This document shows positions 7,867 to 15,727 of a DNA stretch of 47,971 nt, in pieces. The position numbers and the translations under genes are program-made. Numbering within the stretch: the stretch's first letter is position 1; each line of letters starts with the position of its first letter. A model generated the notes under the pieces. It did not search any database, was not told where the DNA came from, and worked only from the letters and a program-made list of their open reading frames with translations. Origin of the DNA: CAYLJJ01 sp964384025 (GTDB taxonomy: Bacteria; Myxococcota_A; Bradymonadia; UBA7976; UBA1532); contig CAYLJJ010000047.1 of NCBI GenBank assembly GCA_964384025.1, positions 1 through 47,971 of the forward strand. The letters run 5' to 3'.

Positions 7867-10446
7867 TCAACCGCTTCTGCTCTCAGGGATCTCGGCCAGG
7901 AGACGAAAGCCCAGATCTAGAGCGACTCGATCGGCTGCCTGAGTGTCTCTAAACCACAGCGGACGCCCCTGTTCTCCCCCTGTAAGATAGCTGCCTCCAC
8001 GCACGATCATATGAGGGCTGGTTCGTCCGGGTATAAAGCTGGAGGTCCACTCTCGTACCCCTCCAGCGAGATCCTGAACCCCAAACGGAGAGCGATCATA
8101 TCGAGCGTAGCCCACCGGGGCAGGGAGCGGATCAGACCAACTGTCAGGGCAAACAGCGTAGCGATTGACCCAATGATCTCCCCAGGGAAAACGGCGCCCA
8201 TCGCCTCCCCGTCCCGCCTTTTCCCACTCTTGCTCCGTGGGAAGACGCACAGGCAAGCCGCTCCACTCGCTGTACCAGCGGCAGTAGGTCTGGGCGTTAT
8301 TCTGAGTAATGCCCACCACAGGCATCTCCTCACTCCAGGAGCTGGGAAGGTTTAAATCAGAGGGCCAGAGCGGCTCTCCATTAGGGCGACGAGGGATCCA
8401 GAAGTTGATCTCCTGAGGGCGAGCCAAGGAGAGGGAGCGAAGAAAGTGGAGATAATCTCCAGCCTTCACCGGCTCCTCAGCGATAAGGAAGTCGTTGAGG
8501 GCTTGACGACTCAAACCCCGCCCCCCCCCAAAGCAGAAAGTCCCAGCAGGGATATGAACAAAGCCCTTGGGGAGCTGCCTCCTGTGAAGCATACGGAAGC
8601 GGAAGTGGCTCAGCTTCCCAGGCTCAACCTCCACCGTCGCCAGTAGAGACGCGCAGCGAGCTGCCTGGAGGTTGATCTGGTAGAAACCCGCAGGCAGCTC
8701 CTCGTTGATGGGAGCCACTCCCAGATCTTCAGCCGTGCTGGGCAAGAGCCTCCGCTGATGCTCCACAAAACGAGAGAGGTAGATAGAAACCCCCTTGGGG
8801 CGCGCGTCGATTCTCAACCTGCCCTTATCTGAGAGCAGGGGGAGCTGCTTCTGTTCGTCCAGCTCCTCCAGGATTTGGCGATAGTATGCGCCGCGGATAT
8901 GATCCCGATCCTCTCGGGCTCTCATCAGGTGCAGGGAATAGAGATCGATCAGCAGGCGACGAGCCTCCTGGTCTCTGGGCGCTAGATCTAAAGCTCGACG
9001 CAGGCAGCTCTCGGCCTGGGCAACGCTCTTGGCCAACTCAACTTCTAGAGAGATCACCTCGTCTTCTGCAGCCCAGAGGAGATCTCGTGCTCGGGGAGGC
9101 TCAAAGGGATCACTGCTCAGCCGTGCGGTCTGGGCCCTGTCCCGAGCTAGGGCCAAATCTTCTAAAAGGTTGTGGCGATGCCTCAGCGCGGCGCGACCCT
9201 CTCGGATCAACATCTGCAACTCGGAGGAGGGTCTCCTGAGCGCCAAAGGCGCCTCTAAGAAGGCACCGATCGCTTTAGATAGAGCGCCCGCGTTTGGATA
9301 GCGATGCTCCTGCTCTCGCTGGAGGCAGCGCATGCAGATGCGCTCAATCTCTGGATGAATTTCTCGCTCAGGCGCTCGCTGTCGGAGGGGCTGCACCGAC
9401 TCTTTGAGGACTCGCTGGATGATCTCTTTGTTGCTCTTCCCTGAGAAGGGCGCCTTGAGGCTCAGCAGGTGGTAGAGAATCGCCCCCAAGCCATAGACAT
9501 CTGTACGCAAGTCTACGCTTTCGATGATGCCCATCGCCTGCTCAGGAGCCATATAGGCGGGGGTCCCAATGATCTGCCCAGCGACGGTCTGCCAGCGCTC
9601 GCTGGAGGAGCGTGTAGAGCGGGTGGTTTGACCGATGATCTTACAGAGCCCCCAGTCCAAGAGCACCACCTCTCCAAAATCCCCCACCATCACATTGGAG
9701 GGTTTGAGATCGCGATGCACAACCCCCTGAGAGTGAGAGAAAGCGACCGCTTGGCAGAGCTGATGAAAGATGTTCAGCAAGCGTTGAGTGTTGAACTCCT
9801 CCGCCTCTGTCCCTCCTCTACGCAGCAGCGCGATAAGCTCCTTGAGGCTCCGACCTTCGATGCGCTTCATCACAAAGGCGAGCTGCCCGCGCAAGCGACC
9901 GATATCGTAGATCGGCATGATGCTGGGATGCTGAAGCTGCCCGGTTACTTGAGCCTCCTCCAGGAAACGCAGCCGATCTAAATCGCTCATGGAGCCGCGA
10001 CGCAGGATCTTGATGGCCACCGAGCGACCCAGGTGTAGGTCCCAGGCGTTCAGGATGCGCCCCATCGCTCCACGAGCCAGCTCCCCCTGAAGCTCAAAGC
10101 GAGGGGTGATGTCGCTCAGCCGAGCGATGAGTTCATCGACGCTTGGCTCTCTTGAGTTCTTCGCGGGGGGGGCGCTCCTTGGCTGAAGCTTCCCCGTTGA
10201 TCGGTGGGTCGGGGACTGCTCTCCTGTGCTCCTGCCTTTGAAGAGGAGCTGTTGGATCAGCTGAGGTCTTACTCCCACCTCACGGAGAATCTGCTCAGGG
10301 GGGTAGCGACCTGAGCGGAGCGCAGCCTCCATCGCGATTCGCGCAGAGTCATCAAGCTTAAGTTCTCGATTCAGGCGCTCGATGAGTTCTCCAATATCTA
10401 GCATGGAAGGAAAATAGCGGAGCTGTCCCTCCAAGAAAAGTTTCAA
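7867..10446 (-). CDS. Ser/Thr protein kinase fused to PEGA-like and FGE-like domains
   Basis: An 859-residue cytoplasmic or peripheral signalling protein; I see no confident membrane helix. Residues 1-100 are a helical N-terminus with a basic Ser/Pro linker. The Hanks-type kinase spans about 115-410: P-loop GELARGAMG, Lys146 in VAIKIL, HRDLKPSN with Asp246, and GTPAYMAPEQ. The metal motif is D264-W-G rather than DFG. A helical region follows, then a PEGA-like beta segment, then an FGE-like domain from about residue 615 (GFVHIPAGTFCFGGG ... LPTEQEWEKAGRG ... MIVRGGSYLTGG). The canonical FGE cysteines are absent, so this module is probably non-catalytic. The longest start is a TTG at 10446; ATG at 10404 is an alternative and neither has a good Shine-Dalgarno. 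Confidence 0.9.
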   Translation of the reverse strand: MKLFLEGQLRYFPSMLDIGELIERLNRELKLDDSARIAMEAALRSGRYPPEQILREVGVRPQLIQQLLFKGRSTGEQSPTHRSTGKLQPRSAPPAKNSREPSVDELIARLSDITPRFELQGELARGAMGRILNAWDLHLGRSVAIKILRRGSMSDLDRLRFLEEAQVTGQLQHPSIMPIYDIGRLRGQLAFVMKRIEGRSLKELIALLRRGGTEAEEFNTQRLLNIFHQLCQAVAFSHSQGVVHRDLKPSNVMVGDFGEVVLLDWGLCKIIGQTTRSTRSSSERWQTVAGQIIGTPAYMAPEQAMGIIESVDLRTDVYGLGAILYHLLSLKAPFSGKSNKEIIQRVLKESVQPLRQRAPEREIHPEIERICMRCLQREQEHRYPNAGALSKAIGAFLEAPLALRRPSSELQMLIREGRAALRHRHNLLEDLALARDRAQTARLSSDPFEPPRARDLLWAAEDEVISLEVELAKSVAQAESCLRRALDLAPRDQEARRLLIDLYSLHLMRAREDRDHIRGAYYRQILEELDEQKQLPLLSDKGRLRIDARPKGVSIYLSRFVEHQRRLLPSTAEDLGVAPINEELPAGFYQINLQAARCASLLATVEVEPGKLSHFRFRMLHRRQLPKGFVHIPAGTFCFGGGRGLSRQALNDFLIAEEPVKAGDYLHFLRSLSLARPQEINFWIPRRPNGEPLWPSDLNLPSSWSEEMPVVGITQNNAQTYCRWYSEWSGLPVRLPTEQEWEKAGRGGDGRRFPWGDHWVNRYAVCPDSWSDPLPAPVGYARYDRSPFGVQDLAGGVREWTSSFIPGRTSPHMIVRGGSYLTGGEQGRPLWFRDTQAADRVALDLGFRLLAEIPESRSG
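8521..8529. repeat. Nine-base C/G homopolymer in the FGE module of the kinase gene
   Basis: On the minus strand G9 encodes the GGG of CFGGGRG near the start of the FGE-like domain. An eight-base tract at 10165-10172 in the same gene encodes part of SAPPAK. Both are potential slippage sites. Confidence 0.85.
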
Positions 10447-10509
10447 CTTTCTTTAATCTTACGCCTCCTTCAGGCTTGGAGAACTCAACATCCCTTCTCA
10501 GAAGATTTC

Positions 10510-11604
10510 ATGTATCGTCACCCTCTCCTCGCTCTCGCCCTCAGCCTCACGCTCGTCGCTTGTGGAGAGCCCAGCCAGAGCAGGCGCTGTGAGCCCGCTG
10601 AGGGCTCAGGTTGTACAGGAGAGGAAAGCTGTAAGGTGGATGCCACAGGGAGACCCATCTGTAGCCGCGATGGGGAGGTCTCAGAGGGGGGACTCTGTGA
10701 ACTCCCTGAGGACTGCGCCGAGGGTCTGGGCTGTCTACGCCTCTTTGGTCTGCCCCGCTGTCTGCGCTTCTGCCACACTGAGCTTGATCCCGTAGAAGCA
10801 TGCAGGGAGAGCTTTGATGAGGCCAGTACAGGAGAACTGGGCGAAGTCGATGACCTCTGTCCTGGCGCTCTCGCTCTAGAGCTTGATGGAGCGCCGGTCT
10901 GCCGCCACCTTTTCAGCGAACATGCCCGCTGTATCGCTCAGCTCCCGGATCGTCCTGATATTGGGATCTGTGCTTTCCCCTGTGACCCAAGCATTGAGCA
11001 GCCTGGCTGCCCCAAAGGGAGTCGCTGTGATCTCGCCATAGAGGCGGAGATGGCGGTCTGCCAGCCAGACTCTGAGAGCGGCGCTCGTGAAGAGGAGCCC
11101 TGTGGCCCTGCTCAGCCCTGTCAAACAGGTCTGCTCTGCCTGCCCTTTGGTCCTGATCAACGCTGTCTCCGCCCTGCTTTAGAGCAACGCTGTAGCTCCA
11201 CTGAGCTGCGTACGTTGGGTTTGGCCCGTGATCCCATTCATGGGGGGCGCTACTCCGTCTGTCTGCGTTGTCTCCCGATAGGTCCCTTTCAAGAGCGTTG
11301 GTTTCGTCTCTGTCCTGAGCCCCAGATTCTCAGCGAGGGCTGCTCACAGCCCATCCACTTTTCTCTAGAGGAGGTGGAGCGCATCATCATCGCAGCCCTC
11401 AAGCTTAAGCCTGGCGTTGATCGCTTCGCGGTTGGTGTTCAAGCTCAGCTGGACGGCTGGCGCTGGCCTGATGGCAGCCCCCTTGATCCTCGGCTCTGGG
11501 CCGAGGGACAGCCCACCTATGGCGCCTGCGCTCTCCTGGATGACAAAGGCCGCCTCCACAGCGCGGCCTGTGATATAGACGCTCCCGTACTTTGTGGATG
11601 GTGA
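10510..11604 (+). CDS. Cys-rich lipoprotein with C-type-lectin-like C-terminus
   Basis: A 364-residue surface lipoprotein. The signal peptide ends LTLVAC. Residues about 25-275 carry more than twenty Cys in short-spaced pairs (CEPAEGSGCTGEESC, CELPEDCAEGLGCL, CGPAQPCQTGLLCL), typical of disulfide-knotted surface proteins of this lineage. The C-terminal stretch (DGWRWPDGSPLDPRLWAEGQ, then CALLDDKGRLHSAACD and VLCGW) matches the last part of a C-type-lectin-like fold, with W..G.P, Cys and a final C-W. Carbohydrate or protein binding at the cell surface is an inference. The stop is one base before the ATG of the exchanger gene, so translation is probably coupled. Confidence 0.8.
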   Translation: MYRHPLLALALSLTLVACGEPSQSRRCEPAEGSGCTGEESCKVDATGRPICSRDGEVSEGGLCELPEDCAEGLGCLRLFGLPRCLRFCHTELDPVEACRESFDEASTGELGEVDDLCPGALALELDGAPVCRHLFSEHARCIAQLPDRPDIGICAFPCDPSIEQPGCPKGSRCDLAIEAEMAVCQPDSESGAREEEPCGPAQPCQTGLLCLPFGPDQRCLRPALEQRCSSTELRTLGLARDPIHGGRYSVCLRCLPIGPFQERWFRLCPEPQILSEGCSQPIHFSLEEVERIIIAALKLKPGVDRFAVGVQAQLDGWRWPDGSPLDPRLWAEGQPTYGACALLDDKGRLHSAACDIDAPVLCGW

Positions 11605-11605
11605 C

Positions 11606-12550
11606 ATGCTCCTCTCTCTGCTCTCTCTTCTTGGGGGTCTGGTCCTCTTGGTCCTGGCCGCAGATTGGCTCGTGGACGGTTCCACTGCGATCGCCAAACG
11701 CCTCGGGGTCTCGCTCTTCGTCGTTGGACTGACGGTGGTGGCTTATGGGACCAGTTTTCCCGAGTTTGTGGTCTCTCTGATCGCCTCTCTCAAGGGTTCG
11801 TCTGGTTTGGCGATCGGCAATGTTCTGGGCAGCAATATCGCCAATATCGGCTTGGTGATGGGGCTCACCGCCCTGATCGCCCCCTTCGAAGTCAAGGACG
11901 TGCGACTGTTTAAGATGGAGCTGCCTCTCTTGAGCTTTGTATCGCTCTTGGTCGCTTGGTTCTTCTTCTATATGGATGGTCAGCTGGAACGTATCGAGGG
12001 GCTGATCCTCCTGTTCTTTGCGCTCCTCTTCACCTACCTCTCAGTCAAGGGACCCAAACCAGAGAAATTTAAGGAGGAGTCGAAGGCGATCTCCTGGCCG
12101 ATGACCCTATTTAAGGTGACGCTGGGGATCCTGGGGCTCCTCCTCGGCGCTCACTTTATGGTGCAGGGGGGCAGCGAGATCGCTCGCCTTTGGGGGATCA
12201 GCGAGCGGCTCATCGGCCTCACCATCGTCGCGGTAGGTACCTCGCTGCCTGAGCTGGCCGCCAGCGTCGCTGGCGCGCTCAAGGGGCACCCTGGCTTGGC
12301 TCTGGGCAATGTCGTGGGGAGCTGCTTCTTTAACCTGAGCTTTGTCCTTGGGGGTGCTGCTGTTATCAGCCCGCTCGGGGTCGCTGGCTTCAGTGAGATC
12401 CGCTGGGATCTGGGCGTCATGCTCAGTCTCACTCTACTGATGTGGGTGATGCTCAGGACCGGACGACGCATCATCCGCCTAGAGGGCGCTCTGCTGTTTT
12501 TGAGTTACGTCAGCTTTATGGGTTTCCTGATCCTGACAGGGACTCGATAA
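11606..12550 (+). CDS. CaCA-family sodium/calcium exchanger (YrbG type)
   Basis: A 314-residue inner-membrane antiporter expected to exchange Ca2+ or another cation against Na+, K+ or H+. About ten hydrophobic helices are visible. The two inverted alpha repeats are clear: GTSFPEFVVSLIASLKG with GNVLGSNIANIGLV, and GTSLPELAASVAGALKG with GNVVGSCFFNLSFV. Both keep the acidic residue (FPE, LPE) that coordinates the cation. Length fits the bacterial family. I start at ATG 11606 directly after the upstream TGA rather than at the in-frame GTG 11594 that lies inside the previous gene. It sits in the same transcription direction as the sensor kinase, 44 bases upstream. Confidence 0.9.
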   Translation: MLLSLLSLLGGLVLLVLAADWLVDGSTAIAKRLGVSLFVVGLTVVAYGTSFPEFVVSLIASLKGSSGLAIGNVLGSNIANIGLVMGLTALIAPFEVKDVRLFKMELPLLSFVSLLVAWFFFYMDGQLERIEGLILLFFALLFTYLSVKGPKPEKFKEESKAISWPMTLFKVTLGILGLLLGAHFMVQGGSEIARLWGISERLIGLTIVAVGTSLPELAASVAGALKGHPGLALGNVVGSCFFNLSFVLGGAAVISPLGVAGFSEIRWDLGVMLSLTLLMWVMLRTGRRIIRLEGALLFLSYVSFMGFLILTGTR

Positions 12551-12594
12551 GCTGTTCCCGCCTTGAGAAGCAGAACCAAGACTGAGATCTAGAG

Positions 12595-14097
12595 ATGCAG
12601 CTCAGCATCCCCGCAAAAGTCTTTGCAGCCTTCCTCGCTCTCCTGCTCTGCTTTGGGGGGGTGATGAGCTACACCGTCTGGAGGGTTTCTCTCCTGGGAG
12701 AGCAGGTCGCTCTGCTTCAAGAGAGCCTGATGCCTCTGAGCCCCATCGTCGCTCAGATCCGCGGAGAGCTGCTGGGTCTTAAGCTGGCTTTAGATGCCCC
12801 CGATCCCGCCAGCCTGCGCCGTAACGTCCATCTGGCGCGTCGAGTCCATCCCTATCTAGAGGGGATCGGACAGGGCTTCCTCCAAGTTCAGGATCACCTT
12901 GATGTGTCTGGTCTAGAGGAGCTGCAGCGCAGCTGGGCACCCTTAGAGCGGGATCGACAGCGGCTCTCTAGAGCGACCACAGTCTTCTTTGATCAGGTCG
13001 AAGCGGAGGAACCCTATGCCTCTGCGCGCCTGAGCAGTTTAAGCGCGCTCCATAATCTAGGGCGCTCTCTGGCTGAGTTTCGTCTAAGGTTGGAGCAGCT
13101 CACGAGGGCTGCAGTGCTGCGCTTTGGGAGTGAGGAGCAGCAGCTTCGCTGGGGGCTGATCTTCTTTGGGATCGCCGCCATGATCATCGGGGTGGCCCTC
13201 AGCATCGGCTCCAGTCGTTTGCTGCGCCCTCTGGGCCCTCTGCGCGCCGCTGTAGAGCGCATCGCTCAAGGAGACTATGAGGCGCCGATAAGCATCAAGG
13301 CTCCCGGAGAGTTGGGGGCTTTAGCCACCGAGGTCGAGCGGATGGCTCAGGCGATCCGCAGACGTGACGCCCGCCTCAGAGAGCAGCAACAGCAGCTCCT
13401 TCACCGAGAGCGTCTGGCGACGGTGGGACGCATGTCTGCCCAGATCACCCATGAGCTGAGAAACCCGCTCAGCAGCATCGGCCTTAACTCTGAGCTGCTG
13501 ATGGAGGAGCTGGATCTCCTTGAGGCAGACAGTCGCTCTGCTCAGAGCCTCTTGGAGAGCATCATCTGTGAGGTGGAGCGCCTTAAGGAGATCACCGAGG
13601 AGTACCTGCGCTTCGCCCGCCTGCCTCGCCCTGAGCCTCAGCTCTTGGATCTCAGGCAGCTCGCTCAAGAGCTACTGGAGTTCCTCCGGGGTGAGCTGGA
13701 GCAGGCTCAGGTCCGCGCGCGGGTCGATCAGGAGCGGGCCGCCCGTGCGGCCTTCGCGGATCCCAACCAGCTCCGCGCGGCCCTCCTCAATCTGCTGCGC
13801 AACGCTCGGGAGGCTCTAGAAGCTCAAGGTGGGGGGCATGTGGTGATCCGTGTGCGCAGCTTGGGAGATTGGGCCAGTATAGAGGTGGTGGATGATGGCC
13901 CAGGGATGAGCCCCGAGGCCCAAGAGCGGCTCTTTGAGCCCTTTTTTAGCACCAAGGAGCGAGGGACAGGGCTGGGCCTATCCCTGGTCCAGAAGATCGT
14001 CCAGGCCCAGGCGGGAGAGGTGGAGGTAGAGAGCCAAGCGGGCAAAGGCACGCGGGTGCGTATCTGCCTCCCCCTCGCTGAGGAGTCGATCGTATGA
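12595..14097 (+). CDS. Membrane sensor histidine kinase
   Basis: A 500-residue sensor kinase. TM1 lies at about residues 5-30, a mostly helical periplasmic region of about 165 residues follows, and TM2 is at about 193-215 (GLIFFGIAAMIIGVAL). A HAMP linker is next, then HisKA with H286 in ITHELRNPLSS. The ATPase domain shows the N box (LLNLLRNAREAL), VVDDGPGMS, and GTGLGLSLVQKIV. It autophosphorylates on His286 and should transfer to a response regulator, but none is encoded in this cluster. The stop overlaps the next ATG (ATGA at 14094-14097), so expression is coupled to the phosphatase/nuclease-fold gene. Confidence 0.93.
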   Translation: MQLSIPAKVFAAFLALLLCFGGVMSYTVWRVSLLGEQVALLQESLMPLSPIVAQIRGELLGLKLALDAPDPASLRRNVHLARRVHPYLEGIGQGFLQVQDHLDVSGLEELQRSWAPLERDRQRLSRATTVFFDQVEAEEPYASARLSSLSALHNLGRSLAEFRLRLEQLTRAAVLRFGSEEQQLRWGLIFFGIAAMIIGVALSIGSSRLLRPLGPLRAAVERIAQGDYEAPISIKAPGELGALATEVERMAQAIRRRDARLREQQQQLLHRERLATVGRMSAQITHELRNPLSSIGLNSELLMEELDLLEADSRSAQSLLESIICEVERLKEITEEYLRFARLPRPEPQLLDLRQLAQELLEFLRGELEQAQVRARVDQERAARAAFADPNQLRAALLNLLRNAREALEAQGGGHVVIRVRSLGDWASIEVVDDGPGMSPEAQERLFEPFFSTKERGTGLGLSLVQKIVQAQAGEVEVESQAGKGTRVRICLPLAEESIV

Positions 14098-14786
14098 AGG
14101 TGATGAGCTATAACATCCGGGTTGGTGTAGAGAGCAGCTTGGAGGCTCTCGCTGAGGTAATTCACGCTACAGGGGTTCCTGATCTGCTGGCGCTTCAGGA
14201 GGTGGGGGTTCACTGGAACATGGGAGATCGCCTTGATCAGCCCGCTGCCTTGGCGGCGCTTCTGGGCCTTGAGCATCACCAGTTCGCGGGCGCTCTTAGA
14301 GATGAACAGGGGGGTGCCTTTGGGATCGCCCTCTTGGCGCGCTGGCCCTTAGAAACTCCTCAAATCCAGAAACTTCCTCGGGAGCGAGATGAGCAGCGAG
14401 TCCTGCTCTCAGCGCAACTCTTGGCTCCCGAGGGAGCTGTTCAGATCTTCAACACCCACCTCTCTATCTTTGAACCGGAGCGGTTGGAGCAGGCTGCCTG
14501 GATTAGAGAGCGTTTGAGGAGCCAAACTGGGCCGCTGATCTTAATGGGAGATCTCAATGATGAGCCGGAGAGCGCTTGTTTGAAGCACTTTGGGGGTCTG
14601 GATCTCTTGGACTGCTTTGATCAGGCGGGAGAGGGGCCTGAGGAGACCTTCAGCGTGCTCAGCCCTACCCGTCGCCTTGATTACATCATCCTGGGGGGAG
14701 GGCTTAAGCCCATCGGGGCGCGGGTGCTGCGCGCTGCCCACGCCAGCGATCACTTCCCTCTCCTAGCTGAGCTGAGGCGTCCATGA
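14094..14786 (+). CDS. Endonuclease/exonuclease/phosphatase-fold enzyme
   Basis: A 230-residue protein with the metal-dependent EEP fold shared by exonuclease III, DNase I and sphingomyelinase-like phosphodiesterases. Key motifs are MSYNIR (Asn), LLALQEVG (Glu), NTHLSIF (His), GDLNDEP (Asp and Asn), RRLDYII (Asp) and ASDHFPLL (catalytic His). All expected residues are present, so it should be active. No signal peptide is visible, which suggests a cytoplasmic nucleic-acid, nucleotide or phospholipid substrate; which one cannot be read from sequence. It overlaps both neighbours by four bases (ATGA). Confidence 0.88.
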   Translation: MKVMSYNIRVGVESSLEALAEVIHATGVPDLLALQEVGVHWNMGDRLDQPAALAALLGLEHHQFAGALRDEQGGAFGIALLARWPLETPQIQKLPRERDEQRVLLSAQLLAPEGAVQIFNTHLSIFEPERLEQAAWIRERLRSQTGPLILMGDLNDEPESACLKHFGGLDLLDCFDQAGEGPEETFSVLSPTRRLDYIILGGGLKPIGARVLRAAHASDHFPLLAELRRP

Positions 14787-15727
14787 AACCTCTTTATCTT
14801 CCTCTTATTCTGCCTCTCTGCTTGGCCTGTGAACATCGGAGCAGACATAACCCTGGAGGGCGGGCTCAGGGGAGCTTGGAGCAGCCCCCCAAGCCAAATC
14901 CCTCAGGCTCTGGATCTCAGTTCAGCTCAGAGCCCAGCTTTAGGAGGAAGGAAGCCAAGAGAGAGGAGCCCAAGAGTCTTCTGGAGCAAGCTCAAGCCTT
15001 TTTACGTGCTGGAGATCTGAAGCGAGCCTGTACAACAGCTCAGCGAGCGGAGATTGAAGGTGATCTGGAGGGAGCGGCGATCCTGGCTCAGTGTGAGTGG
15101 CGTAGAGGACATATTAAAGACTCCGCCGACGCCTGGGCCCGCCTCCTCAAGCATCGTCCTCAGCATCGAGAGGCTCTCTATGGCCGTGCCCTGGCTTTGC
15201 TGGGGTTGAAGAGGAGCGGGGAGGCTCTCGCGCTCTTGAAGAGATTGCCTTCTAAAGATCTGGATGTATCTAAACTCAGGGCTCAGGCTTTGGAGCAGCG
15301 CGGGGATCTCTCAGGCGCCTTGAGCGAGTATCGGGGGATTTTAAAGCAAGTACCTGGAGACTCTAAGATTCAACGCAGGCTTGGGGATCTGCTGTTGAGG
15401 AGTGGGCGCTTAAAGGAGGGGGCAGATCTGCTCAAGCAAGCCGCGCCTGCGTTTCGAGCCGATCCTGAGTTTCAGCTCCAGCTCGGTTTGGCTCTGGGGC
15501 ATAGTCAAGATCTAGAGGGAGCGGAGAGAGCCCTTGAACAGAGCCTCTCTCTCAGCCCAAACTCCAAAAGGGCTTTGCGCAACCTCGCCAGCCTTCGAGA
15601 GCGACGAGGAGATCAAAAGGGCGCGCTGCGCGCCTGGAGAGCTTTGATGGATCAAAAGGGTGTGGATAAGGCGAAGATCGGCTTGAGGATCCGCCGCCTA
15701 AGCTTTGAGGGCTTGAAGGAGAAATAA
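14783..15727 (+). CDS. TPR-repeat lipoprotein
   Basis: A 314-residue lipoprotein with signal peptide ending LPLCLAC. A basic Ser/Pro/Lys spacer leads to a helical solenoid of about six tetratricopeptide-like repeats (for example EALYGRALALLGLKRSGEAL, GDLSGALSEYRGILKQVPGD, AERALEQSLSLSPNSKRALR). TPR proteins bind partner proteins, here on the periplasmic side of a membrane. Its stop overlaps the start of the cyclase gene (TAATG), so it is translated with the cyclase and may be part of the same signalling unit (inference). Confidence 0.88.
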   Translation: MKPLYLPLILPLCLACEHRSRHNPGGRAQGSLEQPPKPNPSGSGSQFSSEPSFRRKEAKREEPKSLLEQAQAFLRAGDLKRACTTAQRAEIEGDLEGAAILAQCEWRRGHIKDSADAWARLLKHRPQHREALYGRALALLGLKRSGEALALLKRLPSKDLDVSKLRAQALEQRGDLSGALSEYRGILKQVPGDSKIQRRLGDLLLRSGRLKEGADLLKQAAPAFRADPEFQLQLGLALGHSQDLEGAERALEQSLSLSPNSKRALRNLASLRERRGDQKGALRAWRALMDQKGVDKAKIGLRIRRLSFEGLKEK

